Assembly (NCBI RefSeq): GCF_030035675.1
Contig: NC_084497.1
Coordinates: 27,699,955 to 27,763,954, forward strand
Direction: 5' to 3'
Origin: Rhineura floridana
Lineage: Eukaryota; Chordata; Lepidosauria; Squamata; Rhineuridae
DNA: 64,000 bases
Both the position numbers and the translations under genes were made by a program. Below the pieces are notes generated by a model. It saw only the letters and a program-made list of their open reading frames with translations, was not told the DNA's origin and did no database searches. Positions 28,968 through 42,800 of the stretch are shown here, one piece after another; within the stretch, counting starts at the first letter, position 1; each line of letters opens with the position of its first letter.

Positions 28968-30167
28968 GAGCAAAGTGCGTGGACAAAGTGGGGACTCTCG
29001 CTGCCAGCTCAAAGGGCAGCAGCCGGAAGAAGTGGAAGAACTGTCTGCTGTGCCAGGGAAGCAAACTCTGCACCATTACAGAGCCAGGGGAGGGGGAATG
29101 CATGGTCCTCTAGATCTTGTTGGAACCCATCGACCCCGCCCAGGAAGGCCGGGGATGATGGAAGATGGAGGCCAACATCATCTGGAAGGCTAGTTTCTTG
29201 CCCATTTCAAAGTGGTGTTGTAGCACCCAATGCAAGAGGCATCCTCCCCCACAAGGGAGGGGAGCTTGCGGTCTGTTAGGTGTTACTGGACTACAACTCC
29301 CATCATCCCTGACATTTGGCTGTGCCAGCAGTTGTGAGTCTGTCAACATTTAGCCAACCGTGGGTTTCCTACTTCTGTCTTAAAAATTCAGCCCTTTTCA
29401 CTTGGCTGCATTTAGAAAGTCCTTAATAGCATCTCTGCCCGCAAGACGTGGGGAGAGTACCGTCTTTGGGAAAAGGTTTGTCTTAGACGGCTTTGCCAGA
29501 GACATGACAATAGACTGATGGGACGGAAGGGTTGTTTCTCTGTGCCAGCCTGTGGGTTGATCTACCTTCCCCCCCCCCCAAAAAAGAGGCACAACATTCA
29601 GCTCCCCTGTAATCAAAAAATTAAAGTTTCCACCCTTTTGCTTGCAAGTTGTATTTTTGAATGTGTGGCCATGCCTCAAACTGGGCAGCTGCTGGTTAAA
29701 AAAAAAAGAGGCTGAGTAACAGGTGTATTATTTTATGAAGTGCCTTTCAGCTGAGTCTTACGGCACTTTACAAACAACCAAAGCTAGAAAAAAATCCAGG
29801 TAAAGATTTGTTGTTTTGCTTTCAAACCGAAGGCAGAGACCTTTCCATTCAGCTGTAAAAGCTTGTGAAACAATGTCTTTCTGTTTCTTATAGTGGGCAC
29901 CTATCTCAAGAGGGACGGTGTTCCACAAAACGGGCAGCCCCCTCTGACAGCCCTGCTCCGAGTTCCTGCGGAGGTGGCTTCTTCCCGACTGCAAGGAGAA
30001 ACTCTCCTGTGGAATGCAGTGACCGACTGGTTATATATACAGAAAACCTTGTAGTGTACGTAGTTTATGCTGCAACATAGTGATTTCTCCCCAGCACCAG
30101 AGGGCTTGACAAAAAGTAAAAATGAAAAAAAAAATCAATAAAAGGTTGCCCTCCGTTTGCATACTGC

Positions 30168-30262
30168 TTTATAATGTTAGTTCTAATTGAAATCAATGGA
30201 TCTAAGTTGTGCCCACTGATTTCAATGGGTCGACTCAGAGTAGGACTAACAATGGATAAGAC
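30168..30262. repeat. Rep-D palindromic element, left arm shortened
   Basis: ctaattgaaatcaatgg and caatgggtcgactcagag, then gtaggactaacaatgg. Confidence 0.75.
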
Positions 30263-30441
30263 CTGTGGATGCCACCACACACTTACTGGTAAGGCTGTGC
30301 GGCTACAATCCTAAACGCACTTTCCTAGGGGCAGCTGACTTAAGATCAGAGGAAACCTGCTCTGGGTGCCTCCACGGAAGATGCCTCTGCACATCCTGAA
30401 TGGAAATAGATGCAGCTTGCAAATCATTTTAATGGGGAGGG

Positions 30442-30458
30442 TTTATTTATTTATTTAT
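30442..30458 (-). promoter_or_regulatory. Possible poly(A) signals of the oxidoreductase gene
   Basis: Overlapping AATAAA hexamers in an (AAAT)n run, about 270 bases past the stop. The run may be a retroposon tail put to use as a signal. Confidence 0.4.
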
Positions 30459-30721
30459 TATCTGTTGCACACAAAAAGATCATAAACTTCCGATGCATTC
30501 CTGTAGTATTGCATTGTAGAAATGATAAATGTGCCCTTAAGATCATTGAAATGCAAGCTTTTAACCTCATCCTCTTAAGTGTTCCAGCTTCTTCCCCAAT
30601 TGGGACACACTTGAAAGGCAGGTCTTCGATCAGAACTGACTCAGCAGCATGTCACAGAATCAGTCATTATAAATCAGTATAGCAACGGACCAAGAAGAGC
30701 AGAGCCCCTCCTCCCCAGCCT

Positions 30722-30838
30722 TCATGATTCTAGAAACACAACCCGGTTTTCTTTTCTGGATTTCTCAGCTTCAAACACAAGGAGATGAGAGGTTAAGGTC
30801 TCGTCTGCGCCGGTCCGAATCAGGGATGGGTCATTCGC
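30722..30838 (-). CDS. Oxidoreductase coding exon 13 and stop
   Basis: Encodes [34 protein letters not shown] and FLES, then TGA at 30722-30724. The pattern LxFxAExSRxExRVV is the usual family C-terminus. Confidence 0.92.
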   Translation of the reverse strand, partial: ANDPSLIRTGADETLTSHLLVFEAEKSRKENRVVFLES

Positions 30839-33800
30839 CTATTTAAAACATAAAAAGAATGGATGTTCAGACAACCATGAAAAGAAGGCCTCCTCTGGGG
30901 ATGCATTAAAAACACTTAGCTTTTATAAAGCACTTGTGTGAGAGAGTTTGAAAATTCTCGGGAATCCCTTCAACAAGCCTATGAAGGTAGGTCCATTACT
31001 AAGCATGCCCATTTTGCAGAAGGAGGGACTGAAGCCACGAGACAGAAGCTTACCCAAGGCCACTTAGGAACTGTACCAAATTGCACCTGCATGCAATAAA
31101 TAAATCAATATTTCGACACACAGGCTTGATTGTTTGATGAGCAATGCCTATTGGCATTGGGATCGCTGAATAGATTTTGCTGGTTGTTGGGGCGAGGGGC
31201 ATAGATCCTGGCCCCTCCCCACACCTGCCGGAAATCAGAATTTTGCAAATCGGCATGAAGCTCCATAGGCTGCCAGAATTCAGCTTTGGATTCTCTGTTG
31301 TGTGAAATTGTTCCCCCTCCAACCCCCAGCACACAATAGAATTATGTACATTACCGATACCATAGGGACAGCTGTCCCTATCCTGGGGCCCTCAAGATGT
31401 TTTGGATTCCACCTCCCGCCAGCACTGTCAATGGTCAGGCGGGGAGTAGAATCCTAGAATAGTGGAGTTGGAAGGGGCCTATAAGGCCATCAAGTCCAAC
31501 CCCCTGCTCAATGCAAGTTTAAGCATACCCGATGGATGACTAGTTGTATCTTGAAGGCCTCCAGTGTTGGAGAGCCCACCACCTCCCTAAGCCATTGGTT
31601 CCATTGTCGTACCACTGTAACAGCTAGGAAGTTTTTCCTGATGTTCAGTCAAAATCTGGCTTCCTGTAACTTGAGCCCATTTCTGATGGGAATTGGCAGC
31701 CACCAACACATTTTTTAAAAATAAAAACACCCTTGGGTTAATGTTTGCTGCTAAAGACCCCACCGCCATCATCTTGAAAACTTGCTGGGTCCATCTAATA
31801 ACTGCCTACAGAGGAGGCGTGGCAAAGTTCTCAAGGAAGGTGTAGTGACATTACTGAAAAAGGAGTTCAGGGGCAAGTTCCTAGTCCTCATGACTCAAGA
31901 GAGGATGGAAAGAAAAGCAGGAAATGGGAGAGGCAGGAGTAGGGAGAATATAACCCCATACTTCATAGGAAGCTGCCTTAGACCACTGGGGCGTCTAGCT
32001 CAGTACTGTCTACGCTGATTGGCAGCAGGTACCCAGGGTTCCAGGGAGTCTCTCCCAGGCCTACCTGGAGACGCTGGGGATTGAACCTGGGACCTTCTGC
32101 ATGCAAAGCAGATGCTATAGTGCTGAGCTACGGCCCTTTCCTTACTGGGGAAATAAATCCAGGGGTGGTGGTGGTGGAGGAGGGGAAAGAAACATACAGC
32201 TACGGCTGAAACGAAGCTCTCCATGAGATAGTAGTCTGCCCCGCCGTGACTGCTTAATGCTGCTGGGACGTTGCCTGCTTTATCGGGATAAAAGACGGTT
32301 TTCTTCCTTTGCTGGAAATCAAAAATCTCCACTCGTCCTGAATCCTCGCAAGAGAGCTCTCCCTAGAAAGAACAAAAAAAATGCAGGGAGGTAACGCTGT
32401 TTTTTGAAGACTGCCAGTGTTTAACATGAGAACGGGTTGAGTTTAAGGAGTCTAGCAATCCTCCCTGCCCATTCCTCACTCCAAATTACCCCTTTCAGAG
32501 TTCTTTGGCCCTCCCAATGTTGCTGCACTACAACATGTCCCTGGCCAAATATACACATAAATGTGTGTGCATGCATGCGTGTGTAAATAAATCAGTGAAA
32601 GGAGTTAACGGAGTCTCCATTGAAATCAGGGCTGCCCAGTTGGGTGGGTTTTACTTAAGGCTGCATCCAAGTAAGTCCTGTTCTGAGTAGCCTTATTGAC
32701 CTAAGTTGGTAATAAGAACATAAGAAGGGCCTGCTGGAACAGTCCAGTGGCCCATCTAGTCCAGCATCCTGTTCCCACAGTGGCCAACCAAATGCCCATT
32801 ATGGGAAGCCTGCAAGCAGGACCTGAGAGCAAGGGCGTTCTCCCCTCCTGTGGAGCAACTAGTATTCAGAATTATGGGTAGTAGCCATTGATAGCCTTAT
32901 CTACCATGAATTTGTCTTATCTTCTTTTGAAGCCATCCATCGGTCATGCCCATTAACTCCAGTGGGTTTACTCTGAGTAGGACTAACACTGGATGCAACC
33001 CTTAGATTCTAACCATGTCACGATTAGCTGGCCCCAATTCCCAGCATCCTTTTAAAAAAAATCTCTAGCCCTCATAGAACCAGAGATACAACTAGGATCC
33101 TGTGACAAAATGTATCCCTGATGTGTGTCTTCCAGAAAGTGAACGGCAGGTGAAACATGTTGAATTGCAGCCAATGCTAGTGGCACTCAGAACAGACACA
33201 CTGAAGTCAATGAATATGACTAACTTGAAGTCATTAATTTCAGTGGGTCTACTCTGAGTAAGTTGGATGCAACCAGATAAGATTGCATTGCAAGGTATTT
33301 TCAAAACCAAGTGATATTCCTAATTTTATCAGATCGCAGAATTTAGGATTTTCTTGATGTGGAATATGGATGCATTTTTATGTACAAAGCCCTGCACTGA
33401 CATTTACCTTTGTCCCATAGATGGTTGTTTTCCTCACACCCAGTTTCTCTGTAAAGGCAACCATCGTCAAGGCCACGGTGGCTCCACCTTCAAATTCCAT
33501 ATTGACAACCTGACAAGAGAGTTTAATTAACAAGTGAAGACCAACGTACAGAAGATGGCAGAGAGGGCAATCAGCTGAAGCAGTTTTTTTGTGCTATTTA
33601 AAGGATGTTTCTAGTCCTCAAGACTGGTTTCAAAGCATGTTAAGCCAGCTTTCCTTAAACACCAACTTGGGCTGATGGACGTTGTCGTCCGAACCATCCG
33701 GAAGGCAACAGGTTGGGGAAATCTCATTTAACTTGGAAGTCAAGAAATGAAAGTGTGAATATATGTTGTACTAGGGGCTCTGCCCCTGCACGCTTTGCAC

Positions 33801-36800
33801 TCTACCCCCCCCCCACGTCGCCAAGGCACCTTCCCCCTTCTCCTAGGTTAACAATTTGGTTAAGAAATAACCGGGGACGGGAGGAGGGGAGGAGGAGGAA
33901 GATTTAATGCAAGGCTGCCTACCTGGTTACTAACAACATCGTTGTCACACTCATAAACGCACCTTCCATATGGGCCATGCCGCAAGGCTTCAGTCAGCGA
34001 TTCGACATCGCACTCACCACTACTGCAGACCACAGAGACAGGATAGTCAAAGGAACCCTAGGAATGAAACCAAACAGTAATTGTTTTAATGGCAATCGCC
34101 TTGCTGAATCAAAGCTGTCCCCAGTGGGTTTGATTCTAGCCGCGATGGCTATGTTCTCCTGCCACGGTTGGAAACAGTATACTTCTGGATGCCAGTTGAT
34201 GGAAACTGCATCAGGGGAGGGCTCTTGTGTTCACTTCTGGCTTGCAGGCTTCCCATTATGGGCATCTGGTTGGCCACTGTGAGAACAGGATGCTGGACTA
34301 GACGGGCCACTGGCCTGATCCAGCAGGCTCTTCTGATGTTCTTATAATTCTTAAGAGCAAAAGAAGAGCCCTGATGGATCTCACTGTGAGTCCTGCAAAA
34401 ACCCAGTTCCTGTTAGGGATGGGGGGGGGATTTGATTGAGTTCGCATTTCAACATCAGGAAAAACCTCCTAACTGTTAGAGCCATACGACAATGGAACCA
34501 ATTACCTAGGGAGGTGGTGGGCTCTTCGACACTGAAGGCATTCAAGAGGCAGCAGGACAGCCATCTGTTGGGAATGCTTTGATTTGGATTCCTGCATTGA
34601 GCAGGGGGTTGGACTTGATGGCCTTACAGGCCCCTTGCAACTCTATGATTCTAAGCTCAATCTATCAAATTTGCCCTTTCTGAAATAAGATCCGAAACAC
34701 AGCACCTGAGTAGCCCCAATTCCAGCCAAGGAATATGCAGAGTTTGAACCTGGATCTCTCCAGTCTGACTCCCTAACCCCACTGCTGCAGCCAACTAGCC
34801 CCAGACCAGTTTGTGGCAATTTACCATATCATTTTATCCTTGCAAAATAATAATTAAATATATATATATAAATGTTTTAAACTACTAGGCACTTATAAGC
34901 GGATCAGTGAATGCCTTTGTAATTACAGGCCAAAAATACAGAAAGCAAAACTTTTCTTTTTGCTGGCTAAGAGGTGGTTCTAGAATACCATTTGCATGTT
35001 CATTTGGAAGAAAGCAGCCGGTCCCTATGATTGCAGCCTCCCTCGGCACCTACCTTCTCTGCCTGTGCCAGATAAATCTTCTTAGCGGAATACGGGCAAG
35101 TCTGTTCAACGGAACAGTCTAAACAGCGGCCAGCAGCTCCTTTGGGCTAAAGGAAAGTTGGCAAGAGGTCAACTGTTGAGAAATACACATGCCCCAGGCA
35201 GTGGGAAGGGGGAGGGGGCAGTCACGAAAAGAATTCAAATCCGTGTTGATTTCTACTGCCAATTTAAAATGGATTTGCATTACTACATGAAACCAACTTC
35301 CGTTCCAAAGTAGCCTTGTTAATCTGTTGCTGCAAAAACAACAGTATAGAGCCCTGAAAAACAGAGACAGAGGTCCCATGGCCCTCTAGATGTGGCTGGA
35401 ATCCAACTCCCATCAGCCCTAGCTGGCATGGCCAATGGCCAGGAATGATGGGGGTTGGAGTCCAGCAACATCCAGCAACCACAGCCCCCCCATCCCTGCC
35501 TTAAAGATTAAGGGTTGTATCCAGCTCAGTTGTACTCAGAGCAGTAGACCCATTGAAATGAATGAACCCACGTTAGTCCTGAAATAGACTATTGATCTAT
35601 TTCATTTATAAACATCAAAACTGCTTTTCAACACAGCGTTGTTCCCACAATGTGGACTAGAGGCTTGGCTTTGTTTTTAAAGGAAGAAAACGGAAAGGTG
35701 CCAGCCAGGTGCTCAAATTCCACACTCGTCCCGAGTCACAGAACGCACGCCGTTCTGCCTTTTGAAGTAAAAAATCAAACAAAAGCATAGGGAAGGTTGG
35801 CCAACCTTGTGCTCTTTGGTGAAATGGGACACGCTGCCAAAAGAAGAGACTTTCAGACATCTGAAAGAAAAAGTGGAGGGGAGAAATTTGGGGACTATTT
35901 TATTTATAAGGATCTTTATAAGCAGCTGACTCATTAAAAATATCAAGACAGTCTACAATAAAATCATCATAAAATCCAGAACACGACAGACATAGAATTA
36001 GTCTAGGGCCCCATCTGCACTATACATTTAAAGTGGTATTATACCACTTTAAATAGTCATGGCTTCCCCCAAAGAATCCTGGGAACTGTAGTTTGTTAAA
36101 GATGCTGAGAGTTTTAGGAGGACACCCCTATTCCCCTTATAGAACTATGATTCCCAGAGTGGCTTAACAATCCCTCTGTAGTTCTGTAAGGGGAACAGTG
36201 TCGCCTAACAACTCTCTGCACCCTTAATAAACTACAGTTCCCAAGATTCTTTGCAGGGGGAGGGATCCATGACAAAGTGGTATAAGATTGTTTTAAATGT
36301 ATAGTGCAGATGCGGCCCAATTCTCTAAAAATACTTGGTGAAACAAATACGTTTTCAAAAAGGGGATGAAATATCGGGATTGTAGGTGTCTGCCTGATTT
36401 CCATAAGAGCGGCATTCTAAATTACTGGTGCCACTACGCTAAAAGCTTTGGTTCACATAGAAACTAAAGGAATATGATTGGTGACAGCCAAGAGGCCTTA
36501 CCCAGATGATATCAGTGACCCAAGATCACGGTTGTATAAGGGACAAGACAGTCCTTCAGGTCACTTGTTCCTAGGCTATTTAGGGCCTTGAACGCTAGGG
36601 ATGGAAAGATCTGTCAATGTCGGTTCACTCCATTTCTCATTTTTCCAATCAAAATTTAGTTCTCCACATTTCTGCAGTAATTTGCATATATCATTTTAAG
36701 TATGCACATAGAAATTCTCCAACATTTTCATGCGAATTTCTCCTAACACATTTTTGTATGCAATTTTGACATGTACACATTTTTGCATGCCATTGCTCAT

Positions 36801-39800
36801 CACATAATGCATTTTTGTGCATCATTTTCACTCATATATTCATTTTGATGCACACCATCATGAAGGGACTCTGCACTTCTGAATTTGCCTCTGCACGACT
36901 GCTTCCCCCTAACATATGCATTTTTGTAAAGACTGTGTGGTTGGCAAATTGCATTGCAACACTCAGGTAAGTGCGAATGTCGAAGGATGGCTGTGTTTCG
37001 ATTCTCACTTTGTTTCGGAAAGCGCAAATTTGATGATTCGGCTTGAAGTGACAACTGAATTGAATTTCTCACCCATCCCTATGGCACACTAATACCTTGA
37101 AATTAGCTCAGGAACGTACTGACAGCTGCGTCAAAGAGTAACACTTGATTCTGGAAGGCAGAAGATCAAAGCTGCTTCCAGATTTTTATCAGGAGCCAGC
37201 CCAATAAAAACAGTCGATACCCTTTGTTCATTTTATCAGAAGCATTCATATGCACCTTCCATCTACGCTCCATCAGGGCATCCACAGAAAGGTTACAGAA
37301 ACCTCAGATTTAAGGAGGACAGTCCATTCTACCTTTTGCCACCCATCCAAAAACTGACGAGGTCAACATCGTGGCACGATTTAGTGAGCAGAGAAAAGGA
37401 ACTTTCAGCTTCATTCCGCCAGTTACCTCGGACAAAAGAGTGTGCAAAGTGCCAGAAACCAACCTGGATGGAAGTTGGGGGTTGGGTGGGTGGAGAAAAC
37501 AGAACCACAGTGCTATTAAATTAAACATACATGTAAATGGCCAATTGCCAAGAAAATCCAACACGGTCACATTTGACTTCAAAAGAGGAAACTTCACAAA
37601 AATGAGGAGATTGGTAAAAAGAAAGCTGAAAAACAAAGTCCAGAGGGCCACATCACTCGAAAATGCTTGGAAGTTGTTTAAAAACACTATATTAGAAGCT
37701 CAACTAGAGTGCATACCGCGGATCAGAAAAGGTACCGCCAGGGCCAAGAAGATGCCAGCATGGTTAACAAGCAAAGTCAAGAAAGCTCTTAGAGGCAAAA
37801 AGTCTTCCTTCAGAAAATGGAAGTCTTGTCCGAATGAAGAAAATAAAAAAGAACACAAACTCTGGCAAAAGAAATGCAAGAAGACAATAAGGGATGCTAA
37901 AAAAGAATTTGAGGAGCACATTGCTAAGAACATAAAAACCAACAACAAAAAATTCTATAAATACATTCAAAGCAGGAGACCATCTAGGGAGGCGATTGGA
38001 CCCTTGGATGATAAGGGAGTCAAAGGTGTACTAAAGAACGATAAGGAGATTGCAGAGAAGCTAAATGAATTCTTTGCATCTGTCTTCACAGTGGAAGATA
38101 TAGGGCAGATCCCTGAACCTGAACTAACATTTGCAGGAAGGGATTCTGAGGAACTGAGACAAATAGTGGTAACAAGAGAGGAAGTTTTAGGCTTAATGGA
38201 CAATATAAAAACTGACAAATCACCGGGCCCGGATGGCATCCATCCGAGAGTTCTCAAAGAACTCAAAGGTGAAATTGCTGATCTGCTAACTAAAATATGT
38301 AACTTGTCCCTCGGGTCCTCCTCCGTGCCTGAGGACTGGAAAGTGGCAAATGTAACACCAATCTTCAAAAAGGGATCCAGAGGGGATCCCGGAAATTACA
38401 GGCCAGTTAGCTTAACTTCTGTCCCTGGAAAACTGGTAGAAAGTATTATTAAAGCTAGATTAACTAAGCACATAGAAGAACAAGCCTTGCTGAGGCAGAG
38501 CCAGCATGGCTTCTGCAGGGGAAAGTCCTGTCTCAGTAACCTATTAGAATTCTTTGAGAGTGTCAACAAGCATATAGATAGAGGTGATCCAGTGGACATA
38601 GTGTACTTAGACTTTCAAAAAGCGTTTGACAAGGTACCTCACCAAAGACTTCTGAGGAAGCTTAGCAGTCATGGAGGAGACATGATAGAAGTGTATAAAA
38701 TTATGCATGGCATTGAGAAAGTGGATAGAGAAAAGTTCTTCTCCCTCTCTCATAATACTAGAACTTGTGGACATTCAAAGAAGCTGAATGTTGGAAGATT
38801 CAGGACAGACAAAAGGAAGTACTTCTTTACTCAGCGCATAGTTAAACTATGGAATTTGCTCCCACAAGATGCAGTAATGGCCACCAGCTTGGATGGCTTT
38901 AAAAGAAGATTAGACAAATTCATGGAGGACAGGGCTATCAATGGCTACTAGCCGTGATGGCTGTGCTGTGCCACCCTAGTCAGAGGCGGCATGCTTCTGA
39001 AAACCAGTTGCCGGAAGCCTCAGGAGGGGAGAGTGTTCTTGCACTCGGGTCCTGCTTGCGGGCTTCCCCCAGGCACCTGGTTGGCCACTGTGAGAACAGG
39101 ATGCTGGACTAGATGGGCCACTGGCCTGATCCAGCAGGCTCTTCTTATGTTCTTATGTTCTTAATAACTGACAGCCTAAAAAGGCTTGAACATCAACGCT
39201 GGAATGACAAAACTGTTTTCTTACGCTTTTGTATTGGGACGTTATGTTATTAATTTGATATGTTTTCATTGATTGATAGCTTGTTTTATTATGGCTTTAA
39301 ATGTGATTCACCAATAGGGAAAAAACCTTGTGGTTTAAGAACGTACCTATAAATGTAAATGGACCGCCTTCAAGTCGATTCCGACTTATGGCGACCCTAT
39401 GAATAGGGTTTTCATGGTAAGCGGTATTCAGAGGGGGTTTCCCATTGCCTCCCTCTGAGGCTGAGAGGCATTGACTGGCCCAAGGTCACCCAGTGAGCTT
39501 CGTGGCTGTGTGGGGATTCGAACCCTGGTCTCCTGGGTCGTAGTCCAGCACCTTAACCACTACACCACACTGTCTCTGCCCACAGTTATTTCTATCAATC
39601 ACAAGAGTAGGGTGGGTCGTATTCTACATACATCTACACACAACTGTTCTACATACATCTATTATTACAGTTATCACCATCATAATTATTTATGATGCTT
39701 GTTAGTCACTTGTTACCCAGGCGACTTATATCTTATTTAAAAACATCCACAAAAATATTACAATATTATCACAGGCAATTCATAAAGACACATGCAATTC

Positions 39801-42800
39801 ACCCACACACACGGTATTATATTTTGTATTTGAGGCATTCTTATTATTTTATACCGTTCAACAGACTTTGGCATTTTTATACAAAATAGCCTGAAAAGTT
39901 ATTACGAGGACCCCCACCGCTCAGACCCTGAGCAGAGCTAAGCGGGAACAGCTTAAGAACATATCATTTATTTGTACGGTGCCCTCTACATAGGGGTCAC
40001 TGCCCAAGGGGCATACAATTGAGAAATCAGCACAAGGAAGTTGAGAGAAAAAAACAGAGGGGAAACTGAGGCAGGAGAAGACGGGGGACAAATATTCTTG
40101 TTTCCTTGGGCTCAATGTAAGTTGGACTTATAATACTTACAGGTTCCAGGTGCTGAATGTGGCAAATGTCTCCGATAAGTCCAGCATCCAGGACTTCCTA
40201 ACATCATCATCAACAATAACAAAAGGCAGAGGAGAGAGTAAACACAGCCGCATTTGCCTTTTCCTTTCACAGCACTGGGACCGTTCTTTTCACACCAGAA
40301 CATGCCCATGAAAACAATAAAACCAATACGAATAATTGTTTATTATGCATTATATTTATTTGTTGCATTTTTGCACTCGAGTGCCTCAAAGCGACTCAAA
40401 GCAGTAAAAATAAAACAAAATAAAGTCAGGGATAAAAACAGCAACAAGCAAAAACTAAAGCACTCAGCCAAGAGAAATATTTAAAAGGAACAAGCGCTAC
40501 CCACCCCAGTTGAAGGAGGAACACAGAAAGGGCTGATCTAACTATCCTTCCAATTAAAAACTATACGCTGGGGGGAGGGGAAGGTTTTTGCCTGGGGCCT
40601 ACAAACAGACAGCGATGGTACCAGGCGTGCCTCTCTGGGGAGAGCGTTCCACAGATGCGGAGCCAGCACTGAAAAGGCCTGCTCTCGTGTCACCACCCTC
40701 TGCACCTCCCTCAGAGTGGCACACAGAGAAGTAGATTCTCATTTCTCAGTAGCCACATTTTGACTTGCAGTCTGCTCGGCACTCGGCAACTGAGTTTGCC
40801 ATTAGAGGAACTGATGTATATACCTTTATCTTCAAGGCGACTGGGTGGTAACGCAGGACATGACAGACGGCGAGGATGATGTTGCTGGTTTTACACGCCA
40901 GAACAATTGCTTTACAGTCTTCTGGCGTTACCTGATCCATCAAAATAAAAAGAACAATCAGCTCAGCCATAGCAACACTGATCATCTTACCCAGCAATAT
41001 ACCAAAACTCTTGGACTACAATTCCCATAATCCCTGGCCATGCTGGCTGAGGTTGATGGAAGCTGTCGTTCAAAAACATCTCAAGAACCTCAGCTTCCCT
41101 GGCCTTGTTTTAATCACTCTTAATAAAAGCCAGAATAGCCACTCACGCAAAGAAACAGCAGGGAGTTTCCTTTCTGGATGGTTCTTCCAGTACCCAGAAG
41201 CCTTTAGTTCAGGGATGGAGAACCTGTGGCCCTCCAGATGCTACCAGACTACAACTCCCATAATCCCTGAGTATTAGCTGTGCAGGCTGGGGCTAATGGG
41301 AGTTGTAGCTTAACAACATCTGGAGGACACATTTGGCTACCCCTGGTCTTCCCAATTTTAATAGCACAGGATGTTTGCTACCCTCTAGGATAAGGGTGAG
41401 GTTTCCAGGTGCAGCTGGACTCCAGCTCCCATCAGCCCAGCCCGCATGGCGAACACATCAGGTATGATAGGAGCTGCAGTCCAAAAACATCTGGAGGGGC
41501 ACAGGCTCTAGGATGTGGATGTACCAATTGCTGGAAACCGCAGGAAGGAAGACTGCTCTTGCACTCTGGTCCTGCTTGTGGGCTTCCCATTGAAGCATCT
41601 GATTGGCCACTGTGGAAACAGGAAGCTGGACTAGATAGGCCACTGGCCTGATCCAGGAGGACTCTTCATAGGTTCTCATGTATGGGAATGACCCGTGGAA
41701 GGTCAGAAAACAGTTGGCACCACACCACTAGGAACCAAATCCTGAAGGCATTTGGGACTTCTCGGCCACAGTTAGGATCTCACAAGCAGTGGGGGGTCTC
41801 AGGACAGTGGACTTTGGGGCAGAGGTCCAGGGCTCCACTCAGCAGAAAGAAGAGGAGGGCCCCCAAAGGCATCACAGCTGGCTGTACATGGAAGGCCACT
41901 GCTCCCAGTCTTAAAAAATGACCTAACTGCATCGCCGCTCACAAGGAATTTTGTCATGAGATCCTGGACTGGGGGAAGTGATTACGGTCGACGCACAGAG
42001 TCTGAGTAGCCAATTGAAGCAGAATGCCCCCTATAAGTGAAGATGAGGCGAGTCAAAATGGCAGTGGAGAACAGAAGAGCACGCCAAGGCAGAATTCCTG
42101 TGAGCCCACGTAAAAGAGAACCGTGGGAGAGGACCAATTTAGATCCAGATTTAGATCCCTGAAGATCCGGATAGGAAGGACCCTGCTTTGGCACATTCTG
42201 TGCCAACTTCTCCCTTCCACTGAAGAGCATGCCCTAATTTCACCCATACCAACCCAAAGGGCAGCTGTTCTACATCTGGCTTAACCGGGCCCTCGTTGCC
42301 GCTGTGGCCTCCACAATTTCCTCACTCAAACGTCTTTGCAGGGCAGTGTGCCGGCACTTACCGCCATGGGCTTCTCCAACAAGATGTGGTATCCTTTGTG
42401 GGCAAAAGCCACTGCCGGCGCCTGAAACGACATGAGAGCCGAAACAGCCATCCTTCAAAATTTGCAGTTATTCAAATTTTGCAACGCAGTTCACCAACCA
42501 AACAATACTTACAAAAATGCATATGACAGCGTGCATGAAAATGAATATATAAGTGAAAATAGCATAAAAGATGTATAATATGGCAAGAAATTGCTTGCAA
42601 AAATGTATATATTAGTCAAAACTGCCTACAACAACATGTTTCTTAGGAGAAATTCACACTAAAATGCTGGAGAATTTTAATGAGTATTGTTTTGTTTTTT
42701 TTAAAAAAAATGACAAATTGCTGCTGAAATGTGAAGAACTGGATTTCAGATTTAAAAATGGGAAAGTGGGAGAACCAAAATTGGCAGGTCTTTCCACCCC

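Noticed and set aside
37371-37500. N-terminal extension of the LINE protein
   Set aside because: These codons are the antisense of oxidoreductase exon 7, not LINE sequence.
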